Part shown: piece after piece, positions 17,511-27,538 of the stretch
Numbering within the stretch: position 1 is the stretch's first letter
Layout: every line of letters starts with the position of its first letter
Assembly: GCF_000016605.1 (NCBI RefSeq)
Contig: NC_009440.1
Location: forward strand, 1,958,001 to 2,022,000
From: Metallosphaera sedula DSM 5348
GTDB lineage: Archaea; Thermoproteota; Thermoprotei_A; Sulfolobales; Sulfolobaceae
Length of the DNA stretch: 64,000 nucleotides
Reading direction: 5' to 3'
Made by a program: the position numbers and the translations under genes
Notes under the pieces: model-generated
Seen by the model: the letters and a program-made list of their open reading frames with translations, nothing else
What the model was told of the DNA's origin: nothing
Databases searched by the model: none

Positions 17511-17828
17511 CTATGAGTCTATTTTTACTGAAATCTTTATGTGATAATAAGCCTTTGCCCAAATCCTCAGTCACACCATTTTAGGATTCGATACTCCTCA
17601 AATCTACATAAAAATCTCATATAAAAATAATTGCAGGGCTCTGTTATTGAATTGTTTTAGGGAGGAACTCTTAGATCAATCCTTGGGGGCTTGTCTGAGT
17701 ATAGTGGTCATGATCATGTTTGATCATTTTGTCGCCCATATCCATTCGTATCAAAACAGCCTCCTAGTGAACATTATTGCTTGCGTGAATATTTAAACTA
17801 TTTAAACTTGAGAGACATGATACTACTG
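17511..17828. other. Intergenic region upstream of the methylmalonyl-CoA mutase small subunit
   Basis: 318 bases with no supportable ORF. It holds the likely TATA box of the mutase gene (ATATTTAAACTATTTAAAC around 17788-17806). About 70 bases further upstream is a direct 10-base repeat, TGATCATGTT TGATCATTTT (17711-17730), overlapping the palindrome CATGATCATG at 17709-17718. The rest shows no hairpin or C/D box. Confidence 0.55.
17709..17730. promoter_or_regulatory. Candidate operator: palindrome plus helically phased TGATCAT repeat
   Basis: CATGATCATG (17709-17718) is a perfect palindrome, and TGATCAT occurs twice at a 10-base interval (17711 and 17721), one turn of DNA. It is about 100 bases before the start of the B12-binding mutase subunit. 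A regulator site is inference from symmetry only. Confidence 0.35.
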
Positions 17829-18248
17829 ATGGATAAGAGGATAAAAGTAGTAGTGGCTAAACTTGGGCTGGACGGTCATGATAGGGGAGCAAAGGTTATC
17901 GCCAGGGCCCTTAAGGACGCAGGCATGGAGGTAGTTTACACGGGTCTAAGGCAAACGCCCGAACAGATAGTTAGGACCGCTATTCAGGAGGACGCTGATG
18001 TAATTGGTATTAGTATACTAAGCGGAGCTCACCTAGAATTGATGCCAAAAATAGTTGAGGCCTTGAAGAAGGCTGGCTTAGATGATGTAGGTCTTGTGTT
18101 AGGGGGAGTTATCCCACCGGAGGACATTCCCAAGCTGAAAGCTATGGGGGTTGATGACGTATTTCTGCCTGGAACAAGTTTGAAGGAGATAGCTCAGAGA
18201 GTTTCAAAGCTCGCCTCAACCAAGAGAGGTATAAAGGTTGAAGGATGA
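17829..18248 (+). CDS. Methylmalonyl-CoA mutase, cobalamin-binding small subunit
   Basis: 139 residues from ATG at 17829; the frame is open to 17781, but the TATA box lies there. [18 protein letters not shown] carries the DxHxxG cobalamin-binding His, followed by the [15 protein letters not shown] and [11 protein letters not shown] segments of the B12 domain. It pairs with a separate catalytic subunit (not in this window) and interconverts methylmalonyl-CoA and succinyl-CoA, a step of the 3-hydroxypropionate/4-hydroxybutyrate CO2-fixation cycle of Sulfolobales. It is followed by meaB with an 11-base overlap, fitting mutase maintenance. Confidence 0.92.
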   Translation: MDKRIKVVVAKLGLDGHDRGAKVIARALKDAGMEVVYTGLRQTPEQIVRTAIQEDADVIGISILSGAHLELMPKIVEALKKAGLDDVGLVLGGVIPPEDIPKLKAMGVDDVFLPGTSLKEIAQRVSKLASTKRGIKVEG

Positions 18249-19182
18249 CCTTCTGAATAGGGCGTTAAATGGCGACGAGTTGGCCATATCAAAGGTCTTG
18301 ACCAATATAGAGTACGCGACTGAGAAGGGACTTAGCTACCTGGGTGAATTGGCTAAATTGTCTGGGAAGGCACATACAGTGGGAATAACGGGTATACCGG
18401 GGGCAGGTAAAAGCACACTGATCTCTGATCTAATTGAAAGTTATACGGCTTCCGGACATAGGGTTGGGGTAATAATGATAGATCCGTCGAGCCCCATTTC
18501 CATGGGTTCCTTCATGGGCAACAGGATAAGAATGCAGGATAAAACACTTCTCAAAAACGTGTTTATCCGCAGTATAGCCTCTAGAGGTCACCTCGGCGGG
18601 TTCTCCTCTGAAGCTATTATGCTAACGGAGGCTTTAGACGGTCTGGGATACGACAGGATAATAGTAGAAACCGTGGGGGCAGGGCAGACTGACACGGACG
18701 TCATGTCCATAACTCACTCCGTGGTAGTGCTTGTTATCCCTGGCACGGGCGATGAAATACAGGCATTGAAGGCAGGCATAATGGAGATTGGGGATGTATA
18801 TGCAATCAACAAGGCTGATAAACCTGAAGCTGAGGCGGTGTATGATGCGGTGAAGTTTGCAATAGATAGCGGAGAGATGATATTCAGGGATGAATGGAAG
18901 CCTAGGATTCTAAAGGTAAGTGCACTGAGAAAGACAGGGATAGACGAGCTTGTTAACACCCTTGAAGAGCATGCGGAGTATCTTAGGCAGAGGGGTCTAT
19001 TTGAACAAAGGATCAAGAATAGAAGGACTAAGATGGTGGAACTCCTGCTTAGGAGAAGACTCTATGATGTGACTTCCAAGATCATAGAGAACAACAGCGA
19101 AGAAATTAACGAGCTAGTAAGGGAAGGCTACATTAACGAGTTACTGACTAAATTGTATCATGAAGTAAAGGAGAAGCTTTAA
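18238..19182 (+). CDS. meaB: Methylmalonyl-CoA mutase-associated GTPase MeaB (G3E family)
   Basis: 314 residues from TTG at 18238, overlapping the mutase small subunit. MeaB loads and protects the cobalamin mutase using GTP. Motifs in order: Walker [11 protein letters not shown] near 53-62, [29 protein letters not shown] (switch region), and NKADKPEA (the NKxD base motif). Adjacent mutase and MeaB genes are the normal arrangement, which supports both assignments. The C-terminal helical part is the dimerisation arm of this family. Confidence 0.93.
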   Translation: MKDDLLNRALNGDELAISKVLTNIEYATEKGLSYLGELAKLSGKAHTVGITGIPGAGKSTLISDLIESYTASGHRVGVIMIDPSSPISMGSFMGNRIRMQDKTLLKNVFIRSIASRGHLGGFSSEAIMLTEALDGLGYDRIIVETVGAGQTDTDVMSITHSVVVLVIPGTGDEIQALKAGIMEIGDVYAINKADKPEAEAVYDAVKFAIDSGEMIFRDEWKPRILKVSALRKTGIDELVNTLEEHAEYLRQRGLFEQRIKNRRTKMVELLLRRRLYDVTSKIIENNSEEINELVREGYINELLTKLYHEVKEKL

Positions 19183-19221
19183 GTAAGTTACGTTGAAGTA
19201 GTTTCATTTCTCTTGGGTTGT

Positions 19222-19857
19222 CTACTTTGGTAATATACCCCTCTTTTTCATCTCCCTTACTGTCAATTCCCCTATCCTCGTCAGGCCATAATACTTATGA
19301 TGCGTCCTCGTCTCCTTTTTAGGTTTTGATTTTCTATCCCCAAATTTGATAATTTTCGCATTAACTTCCTCCAGCAACCCCATTTTCACCAATTGCTCCA
19401 GCTTGGAATTGACCTCCTCTAAGTCCTTCTTGGTGAGCTTGGCGTAAGTTAACGCGTGATCTGCGTTCAATTCTTCAGCGAGTCTAACTATGTTCAGTGC
19501 CAGCTCGTCGCCCTGAAGGTACTCTATGTACGCATCTATTAGGTCCTTTTCCTCCAAATATCTAAGAAGATGATCCCCTGCTCTAGTTAATGAGTAGTAG
19601 GTATGATGCTTATGTACCTCCGAGCTCAACTTGAATTTGGCTTCAGTGTTTTTCAGTGTGGCTCCCTTCACTCTCTCTATTAAACCAAGGTTTTCCAACT
19701 TATCTAGAATGATCACCACTTCCTCGATGGGGATCTTCGTATTCAACATTATTGACTTACCGTAATCCACATTTGCCTTTCTCAGATGCTGTAGAACCAT
19801 GAGATATCTTTTGTCTTCAATGAGCTTTTTGAGGTAGTTCTTTAGCTCGGGCTCCAT
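19222..19857 (-). CDS. DUF2250-type protein with two winged-helix units
   Basis: 211 residues built of two similar halves. Each half has a winged helix followed by a Tyr-rich wing: HTYYSLTRAGDHLLRYLEEK in the first and HHKYYGLTRIGELTVREM in the second. This internal duplication resembles the DUF2250 family of archaeal regulators. It may bind DNA as one polypeptide that mimics a dimer. Its ATG overlaps the stop of the upstream alpha/beta hydrolase by 16 bases, so the pair is coupled. The regulated genes are unknown. Confidence 0.65.
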   Translation of the reverse strand: MEPELKNYLKKLIEDKRYLMVLQHLRKANVDYGKSIMLNTKIPIEEVVIILDKLENLGLIERVKGATLKNTEAKFKLSSEVHKHHTYYSLTRAGDHLLRYLEEKDLIDAYIEYLQGDELALNIVRLAEELNADHALTYAKLTKKDLEEVNSKLEQLVKMGLLEEVNAKIIKFGDRKSKPKKETRTHHKYYGLTRIGELTVREMKKRGILPK

Positions 19858-20441
19858 TTTAGGTCATTCATGAATTTCACTATGGTATCATTGAACTTCT
19901 TTGGTTCATCCAGGTAGCACGCGTGCTGGTTTCCAATAATCTCCAGTTTAGCACTGGACACCCTCTCCATGATCTTCTTGGCGTTGCTTAAAGGGGAGAC
20001 GGTGTCCTTAGATCCCCAAATAAGAAGTATTGGCTTGCCGTTTAGCTTCCCCAAATCCTTCTCAAACTCGTCTACACCCACGGCCCCAATCAAGATTAAC
20101 CCAGAGAACTTTCCTCGCTTCACAGCATAACTAAGGACAGCATGACCTCCCATTGACGGACCAAGAAGGACAGCTTCACCAAGGCCCATTTCCTCCAGAA
20201 GGTCACCTATGAATTCCCCAAGATCTCCCCATCTTCCCCTTTCAGACTTCCCATATCCTGGGAAATCCACAGCTATTCCCGGTATCCCCGCCTCCTTAAG
20301 CCGGGTCAGAGTGCCCACCTGGTTCCACGTCTCGGCATTGAACCTTGCCCCATGGAACATCACAATTCTAGGTTTCTCTGAGAGATCATTATTAAGATAG
20401 TGAATTCTCGTACCCTTCACGTTAACCAATAGCTCTGCCAT
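19842..20441 (-). CDS. Alpha/beta hydrolase
   Basis: 199 residues, a compact serine hydrolase fold. The nucleophile is Ser96 in GPSMGG, the acid Asp near 148 in WGSKDTVSPL, and the His near 175 in GNQHACYLDEP; the oxyanion-hole stretch is VMFHGARFNAETW. Size and motif layout resemble small ABHD14-like hydrolases. The natural substrate cannot be deduced. It is coupled to the DUF2250 regulator and diverges from the sulfide:quinone oxidoreductase across a very A+T-rich spacer. Confidence 0.85.
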   Translation of the reverse strand: MAELLVNVKGTRIHYLNNDLSEKPRIVMFHGARFNAETWNQVGTLTRLKEAGIPGIAVDFPGYGKSERGRWGDLGEFIGDLLEEMGLGEAVLLGPSMGGHAVLSYAVKRGKFSGLILIGAVGVDEFEKDLGKLNGKPILLIWGSKDTVSPLSNAKKIMERVSSAKLEIIGNQHACYLDEPKKFNDTIVKFMNDLKWSPS

Positions 20442-20467
20442 GTAGTAAAATATTAGATTGGAAGCTT

Positions 20468-20485
20468 TAAAGTTTTTGAACTTTA
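20468..20485. promoter_or_regulatory. Candidate operator in the sqr/hydrolase divergent spacer
   Basis: An inverted repeat TAAAGTT-TTTG-AACTTTA at 20468-20485 lies 27-44 bases upstream of the alpha/beta hydrolase ATG (20441), where its own TATA box would be expected. It could serve as TATA, operator or both. Evidence is symmetry alone. Confidence 0.35.
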
Positions 20486-20550
20486 TCTTAAAAAATAATA
20501 AGTTTAACTATCTTAAATAGAAATTTTGTTCAGATTTATTGAAATAAAGT

Positions 20551-22397
<1,847 letters not shown>

Positions 22398-22405
<8 letters not shown>

Positions 22406-23204
22406 TTTCCTTTTTTATCAAGAAATCTATGAGTGCAGGACTTCTAGATGTCGCTAATTCCAGGGTATAGGTCTCTGGTTTGAGGAATTTGAATGCCTCC
22501 TCTGTCTTAATCAACCAAGGCGGAAGAGAGGATAGACTGAGGAACTTAGAGTACTCCCGTCCGTCGAAGACATAGGCTCTTCCAGGGACAATGGTGATAA
22601 CGTAGTCTACCCCTGGTGGATAATATGTGGGACAGGAGGCATTATTGTATGACTCGATAAGAACATTCTTGTGACGATTCAATGCACTGATAACGTTGTT
22701 ATGCACGATCTCCCCCGAATTTTCTATGAGTCTCCACACCTCACGTTCCTCCACTGGAACTGGATCAAACCTTGAAATCAGCCTCTCGAGTACATCCCTC
22801 ATGGAGGATGAAATCAAGCGAGAGGGGGCTCGAAGGTACATGCTCTTTTGTTCAACGGTCATTCTCATCATGACGGGATAACCCCTGTCCATTAAAGAGA
22901 GGTAATAGGGGAAGTTCCGCTCGATGCTTTCAGGATCCACAGGGAAAAACAAAACTGCGAACGGATTAATTTCCTCAATACTCTCCCTCGTACTTTCGTA
23001 GTAATTTAGGGCGTCATTGCCCACGAGTACACCAAGTTCCATGCTTCGCGTCAACGTTGAGTAGCTATACCAGCCGTTATGTCCTGCCACAGGTTTCATG
23101 GGAAAAAGGTTTATTCCAACCTCCCTGAGGAGGGAGATGAGAGTTAGCCCAAACCTAGTCTTCCCTGAGTCGTGTGGTAAGCCTCCATTGATCAGGAGCC
23201 TCAT
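22398..23204 (-). CDS. Predicted P-loop ATPase, archaeal family of unknown role
   Basis: 268 residues. The N-terminus MRLLINGGLPHDSGKTRFGL holds a P-loop-like GGLPHDSGKT, similar to the dethiobiotin synthetase/CobQ-type ATPase folds, and FPMKPVAGHNGW fits the second strand of that fold. The C-terminal half is hydrophobic and beta rich, with VDYVITIVPGRAYVFDG. I know this family only as an archaeal predicted ATPase and cannot give a substrate. It converges with the DUF1641 gene and stands alone as a transcription unit. Confidence 0.55.
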
Positions 23205-23268
23205 AAATGAACCGTTACTCTCAAGGGAATAAATGCCTTACATCATAAAGAGGGCTAGATTTGGATTA

Positions 23269-23278
23269 AGTATATAAT
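23269..23278 (+). promoter_or_regulatory. TATA box of the exported-protein gene
   Basis: AGTATATAAT lies 23-32 bases before GTG 23301, the standard spacing for a leaderless archaeal transcript. Confidence 0.5.
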
Positions 23279-23300
23279 CCTAGCAAGGAATCAATGATTT

Positions 23301-23846
23301 GTGAGAACAGGACTTCTGATGCTGGCTGGCATCATAATGGCGGTGGCTCTGGCATATCTTTCCATAATGATAGCCAGCCTACCATTCTATCCCTTTCACG
23401 ATAGGAGTTTCAGAGATGACATGGAGACAGGGATATACTTTGGGGGAAGCCAGCATCAGGTGATCTTCTCGCCCTCCATGGCGTCTTCTGAAAATAGTTC
23501 ATATATGAACCTCAACTTTACTTCATCTATTGAGAACACGGTGACATACACTGTGGATAATTATTCGTTTTTCGTATGCCCCAACACTATCCACGTTTAT
23601 CCAATCAACATGACTTCTTCGCCTAACGGGACAATCACATTCACGGTCATGCTTACTGGTAACGGCTTTGTCCATATGGTTGGCGACAACAAGTTTTACA
23701 GGGTTGTGGAATTCCAAGAGGATTTTACACAAAATAACGTCTCAATAACTGTAACATTACAGCTAAACAATGTGCCTCCTGGAGAACTTTGGATCCCAGT
23801 TTGGAATAATTGTCACACAGAATATGTAGAAGTGGTTGTTGAATAA
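23301..23846 (+). CDS. Exported or membrane-anchored protein, unknown function
   Basis: 181 residues from GTG. An N-terminal hydrophobic segment (about 4-28, LLMLAGIIMAVALAYLSIMI) could be a signal or anchor. The rest is beta rich, with several N-x-S/T sequons (for example NSS, NFT, NVS), as expected for a surface glycoprotein. A TATA box AGTATATAAT at 23269-23278 lies about 25 bases before the GTG, predicting a leaderless mRNA and supporting this start. No family recognised; a role on the cell surface is likely. Confidence 0.6.
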   Translation: MRTGLLMLAGIIMAVALAYLSIMIASLPFYPFHDRSFRDDMETGIYFGGSQHQVIFSPSMASSENSSYMNLNFTSSIENTVTYTVDNYSFFVCPNTIHVYPINMTSSPNGTITFTVMLTGNGFVHMVGDNKFYRVVEFQEDFTQNNVSITVTLQLNNVPPGELWIPVWNNCHTEYVEVVVE

Positions 23847-23848
23847 AT

Positions 23849-23872
23849 TTTCTCTGTGTGATTAGAGAAAGG
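23849..23872 (+). terminator. Hairpin after the exported-protein gene
   Basis: TTTCTCT-GTGTGATT-AGAGAAA forms a 7-bp stem just after the stop at 23846. It lacks a downstream T run, so it may protect the 3' end or help termination rather than be a strong terminator. Confidence 0.35.
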
Positions 23873-24064
23873 TATGCGAGCCAATTTTAAGTGCCAAAAG
23901 TAAGCCCACAAAGATTCTTCAATCTCTAATAGACTAGAGACAACAAATTCTGTATTAACTCAGTCTTAACGAGATTTAGAGTAGAGATATCTCACCGGCA
24001 GAGAGCCGATCCTGGAATGCTGTATCAGCTTGAACTTATTATGCACCACATTCTAGGTGTTTAC

Positions 24065-24928
24065 ATGAAACAGATTATTGTTGCTAACGTTACACCCTTC
24101 GATGAGAAAGGGAACCTGGACCTAGAGGGGTTAAGGACCCTTTACAATTTTGACCTGAGCAGAGGCGCAACGGGTTTCTGGGTGATGGGTACCACTGGAG
24201 AATGTAAGATGCTCACTTATTCCGAGAAGCTAGCTGTGGCTAAGGCGTCAATAGAGACCCTAGGGAACAAGGCTATCATTGGAATAAACGAGGAGTCCAC
24301 TGACAACGCAGTGAAGCTGGCTAAGGAGATCGTCGATATGGGTGCCTCAAAGATATTCTCGCTTCCACCCATCTATCACAAGCCATCAGAACTTGGACTT
24401 TTCAAGTTCTTTGAATCCATTTCCAAGATAGGTATTCCAGTCTACGTTTATAATATACCCAGTTATGTTGGATATAATATAGACCTCAACCTCACTGGGA
24501 AAATGGCAGAGGAGGGCATTATACAGGGAATGAAATACACCACCAACGACTTAGTGTCATTTCACGAGTATACAAGATTAAAACAGGACCATAAGGAATT
24601 TGAGATACTCATGGGTACCGAACACCTCATCCTCCCATCTCTGATGTATGGTGGTGACGGGGTAGTAACAGCAGTAGCCAACTTCGCTCCAGAATTTGTG
24701 AAGAACATTTTTGATTCCTTCGAAAAGGGTGATATCTTGAAGGCCATGGAGGACCAGTATAAGGTCATAAAGTTGGCATCTGTAGTTTCTGGAGAAGACT
24801 ACCCTGCAGGAGTTAAGATTGCCCTTAGGTATAGGGGTATATACGTGGGAAGAGTTAGGGAACCACTCCAGGAAGACATAAATCGTGAGGGGGTAATATA
24901 CGCAACGTTGAAGGAGTTCGGACTCTAA
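24065..24928 (+). CDS. DHDPS/KDG-aldolase family enzyme (DapA superfamily)
   Basis: 287 residues from ATG 24065; the frame is open to 24017, but no TATA fits the earlier start. Class I aldolase of the dihydrodipicolinate synthase superfamily: the GTTGECKML motif (usual GTTGE) near 37, the YNIPSYVGYNI segment with the Tyr, and Schiff-base Lys in QGMKYTTNDL near 155. Its sequence is not close to the well-known Sulfolobus KdgA, so it could be a paralog acting on another 2-keto acid. A candidate C/D box sRNA begins at the stop codon. Confidence 0.7.
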   Translation: MKQIIVANVTPFDEKGNLDLEGLRTLYNFDLSRGATGFWVMGTTGECKMLTYSEKLAVAKASIETLGNKAIIGINEESTDNAVKLAKEIVDMGASKIFSLPPIYHKPSELGLFKFFESISKIGIPVYVYNIPSYVGYNIDLNLTGKMAEEGIIQGMKYTTNDLVSFHEYTRLKQDHKEFEILMGTEHLILPSLMYGGDGVVTAVANFAPEFVKNIFDSFEKGDILKAMEDQYKVIKLASVVSGEDYPAGVKIALRYRGIYVGRVREPLQEDINREGVIYATLKEFGL

Positions 24929-24977
24929 ATGATGAAATCGGTGTAGGTTGAGGGATGAAAGGATTATTCCCGGCTGA
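24929..24977 (+). ncRNA. Candidate C/D box guide sRNA
   Basis: C box ATGATGA at 24929-24935, 12-base guide, D' box TTGA at 24948-24951, C' box GGATGA at 24953-24958, 15-base guide, D box CTGA at 24974-24977. The 12-base C-to-D' spacing is the norm for archaeal C/D RNAs. The C box starts one base after the stop of the aldolase gene. Weak points are the very short D'-C' spacer and poor terminal stem pairing. Targets are unknown. Confidence 0.4.
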
Positions 24978-24995
24978 GGAGAAGCGTGAAATAGT

Positions 24996-26519
24996 TCAAA
25001 TGGAGTTAAGAATTCTTAGAAGTTCCCTCTCGTAGATTGTCTGAACGAGTTTGCCTTCCCTGTTAACTACAGCTATCACCGCGGACTCTGTGGATCTAAA
25101 TTTCCTTAGTGCATCAATGACTTTTTGCGACTCATCCATTATCACTGTTTCGTTCAGCTCCAGATCTCCCGCCCTCAGCACAGAGTACATAGATGGATCT
25201 ATCTCCAATAACTGCTGTACAGTGATGTGTCCCATAGGCCTCATCTCATCATCCACGACTATTATGGCTCTAGCTCCTCTCTCCGTCATTCTGTCAATTG
25301 TCTCTCTCAATGTGGTTTCCGCATTTACGTAGAGGGGAGTTATACCAGGTAGATGCCCAAGTTTCTGGTTGAACCCTGGCCTGTTCTCTATCTCCCTTCC
25401 AACTCCCTTAACCTTTGCCTTGAATAGGAGTGGCACGACGAGAGCAATGAGGGTTATTGCCAATGCGGAGTAGGAGTACTGAGTCTGGCCTAGATACCCG
25501 GAGACTAGAGCTGAGATCAGAAGAGATGAGTCGACGCCTCCCTTCGTCGTAACGCCCAGTCCATTAATTACCCCCTCTTGCTTTACGAGGTAGGAAGAGA
25601 TATAACCTGAGACGAACTTTGAGACGAACACCAACAAGGCTAGAGTGAGACCTATGGAGGCGATGTAGACGTTTAAGGGTGCAAAGTAGAGCCCTATGCT
25701 CACGAAGAACAAAGGTTCAAAGAAACCATAGGTTAAACCATGCATCTTCTCCCTTAAATCAGGCCTATCCTCAAGGTAATTCCTTAGCAGAAAACCCAGA
25801 AAGAGGGCAGCTATGGCTGAGTTGAACCCAAATATCTCGGCCACATATCCTGTGACCATTATAACGGAAAGGAGGAAAGCTAGCTCCACTTCCCTTACCT
25901 TTATAAATCCCTCTATTCCCTCCAAGGCCTTTGCTATCCTGGGGCCTATGAAGATAATTATCAGAAATAATATTACTATTTCTAAGGTCTGCCTGACGAT
26001 TTGAGCTGGTTCACTGGACTTAGATACTATTGCGAAGAGAATGACTGAGATTATCTCAACAAGTGTACCTTGGTAAAATAGTTTACGCCCAACATCCGTT
26101 TTTACAAGTCCAGTGTCCATTAGGAGTCTGGTTAGGGGGCCTACGCTCGTCATTATGAGGGGAAAGACTATTACCAGTGGTGACGTAACGTGAACCATGA
26201 ATAGGTAACCTGCGATCACGATGAAGGGAATTACTAGGAGAACTATGGAGGAGATGAAGACCTTGTAATCAAACTGTATCTCCCCTCCGAACTCCTCCGC
26301 ACCAGCGAGGAAGAGAAGGAACACTATTCCCAGAGACGTAACAAAGGATATGATACTGTTCAGTTGGATTATCCCTAGAACTCCTCTTCCCAAGATTATC
26401 CCGGCCACTATGGCACCAACAAACGGAGTTAATCCTAGTCTAGAGAACCCAGCTTCCATCAACTTTGCTGCAACCAGCATGATACCGATGTAGAGAAGCG
26501 AAACTATTACTGGATTCAT
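24996..26519 (-). CDS. Cation/proton antiporter (KefB/NhaS-type, CPA2) with C-terminal CBS pair
   Basis: 507 residues. The N-terminal ~370 residues form about 12 membrane helices of the Na+(K+)/H+ antiporter fold: ARGININE-free core, GFNSAIAALFLGFLLRN with the conserved Asn/Ala pattern, and TTKGGVDSSLLISALV in the late transport helices. The C-terminal ~130 residues hold two CBS-like units (TLRETIDRMTERGARAIIVVDD and VIDALRKFRSTESAVIAVVN), which probably sense nucleotides. It diverges from the DtxR-like gene, whose upstream region overlaps the start. Ion specificity cannot be read from the sequence. Confidence 0.85.
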   Translation of the reverse strand: MNPVIVSLLYIGIMLVAAKLMEAGFSRLGLTPFVGAIVAGIILGRGVLGIIQLNSIISFVTSLGIVFLLFLAGAEEFGGEIQFDYKVFISSIVLLVIPFIVIAGYLFMVHVTSPLVIVFPLIMTSVGPLTRLLMDTGLVKTDVGRKLFYQGTLVEIISVILFAIVSKSSEPAQIVRQTLEIVILFLIIIFIGPRIAKALEGIEGFIKVREVELAFLLSVIMVTGYVAEIFGFNSAIAALFLGFLLRNYLEDRPDLREKMHGLTYGFFEPLFFVSIGLYFAPLNVYIASIGLTLALLVFVSKFVSGYISSYLVKQEGVINGLGVTTKGGVDSSLLISALVSGYLGQTQYSYSALAITLIALVVPLLFKAKVKGVGREIENRPGFNQKLGHLPGITPLYVNAETTLRETIDRMTERGARAIIVVDDEMRPMGHITVQQLLEIDPSMYSVLRAGDLELNETVIMDESQKVIDALRKFRSTESAVIAVVNREGKLVQTIYERELLRILNSI

Positions 26520-26559
26520 GTGTAAAGACTTTTTACTTTACTTTACTACTATAAGAGTG

Positions 26560-26952
26560 ATGGACATAAGCGAAAGGGAGATTGTTTACCTTTCGGCAAT
26601 AAGGGAAATGAATGATAAGGGCCAGCCTGGTAAATTATCCATAATAGCAAAGCAAATCGAAGTTTCCCCTGCAAGTGCCTTTGAGGAACTGAAACATCTA
26701 GAGAAAAAGGGTCTTATCTCGAAGGAGAACAACAACATCTATATCACTGAGGAGGGGAGGAGAAGCCTAACTAAGGCCTTGAGGGCCCACAGGGTTATTG
26801 AGTCTCTTCTAGTCAGGGTTGGGATTGATCCAGAGACCGCCTGCAGTTACTCGAAACAGTTTGAACTAAAAGTTCCAGACGAGATAATCGAGAAGCTCTA
26901 TGAATATCTCGGAAAACCTAATAAATGCCCTCATGGGAATGGAATCCCGTGA
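26560..26952 (+). CDS. DtxR/MntR-like metal-responsive regulator
   Basis: 130 residues from ATG 26560. An N-terminal winged helix (YLSAIREMNDKGQPGKLSIIAKQIEVSPASAFEEL) is followed by the DtxR dimerisation/metal domain, ending with LGKPNKCPHGNGIP, the family hallmark. In the metal helix the usual Glu-His pair reads Glu-Leu (QFELKVPDE), so one ligand seems lost while the downstream C-P-H-G is kept. It may control DedA and the TauE transporter that follow, or the antiporter divergent to it. The 3' end overlaps dedA. Confidence 0.8.
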   Translation: MDISEREIVYLSAIREMNDKGQPGKLSIIAKQIEVSPASAFEELKHLEKKGLISKENNNIYITEEGRRSLTKALRAHRVIESLLVRVGIDPETACSYSKQFELKVPDEIIEKLYEYLGKPNKCPHGNGIP

Positions 26953-27524
26953 TAAGCGTACAACCGTCTTACATTTACATATTCGCCCTAATGATCTTGG
27001 AGGGAATGTCACTTCCAATCCCAAGCGAAATAGTGATGCCCTTAGTGGGTTACTATTCCACAAAGGGATTACTTGACCCATATCTAGGTATCATAGTAGG
27101 CACGGTAGGTAGCTTAGTTGGATCGTTAATTGATTATTATATCGCCCTTAAACTAGGAGTTCCCTTCCTCCATAGATACGGCAAGTTATTCAAACTCACT
27201 CCTGAAAAATTGGATGCACTATCAAGATGGTTTGCTAAGTACGGTACGCAGTCTGTGTTCTTTTTCAGGTTTATTCCAGCCTTTAGGGCACTCATCTCCT
27301 TCCCTGCCGGACTCAGCAAGATGAGACTACCTTTATTCATATTTGCCACATTCGCAGGTCACTTGATATGGGATACGATACTAGTCTATATTGGGATATA
27401 CTTCTCTAGTACATGGCAGAGTATCATTTCGGTTCTTGATAAGTACCTTTACGGCGTGGCGGCAATAACTGCAATTATTATTGTGGTCTACATTTTGATC
27501 AAAGGAAACTTTTTAAAGTTTTAA
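26925..27524 (+). CDS. DedA family membrane protein
   Basis: 199 residues. The SNARE-associated (DedA) signature is present: GMSLPIPSEIVMPLVGYY, then FFFRFIPAFRALISFPAGLSKM, and a hydrophobic end with several membrane helices. DedA proteins work in lipid or undecaprenyl-carrier transport and membrane homeostasis. Start: ATG 26925 lies inside the regulator gene; GTG 26949 makes a tidy 4-base overlap with its stop and is equally plausible. It is translationally coupled to the regulator, and the TauE gene follows after 14 bases. Confidence 0.88.
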   Translation: MPSWEWNPVISVQPSYIYIFALMILEGMSLPIPSEIVMPLVGYYSTKGLLDPYLGIIVGTVGSLVGSLIDYYIALKLGVPFLHRYGKLFKLTPEKLDALSRWFAKYGTQSVFFFRFIPAFRALISFPAGLSKMRLPLFIFATFAGHLIWDTILVYIGIYFSSTWQSIISVLDKYLYGVAAITAIIIVVYILIKGNFLKF

Positions 27525-27538
27525 CTAGAATAAGGTTT

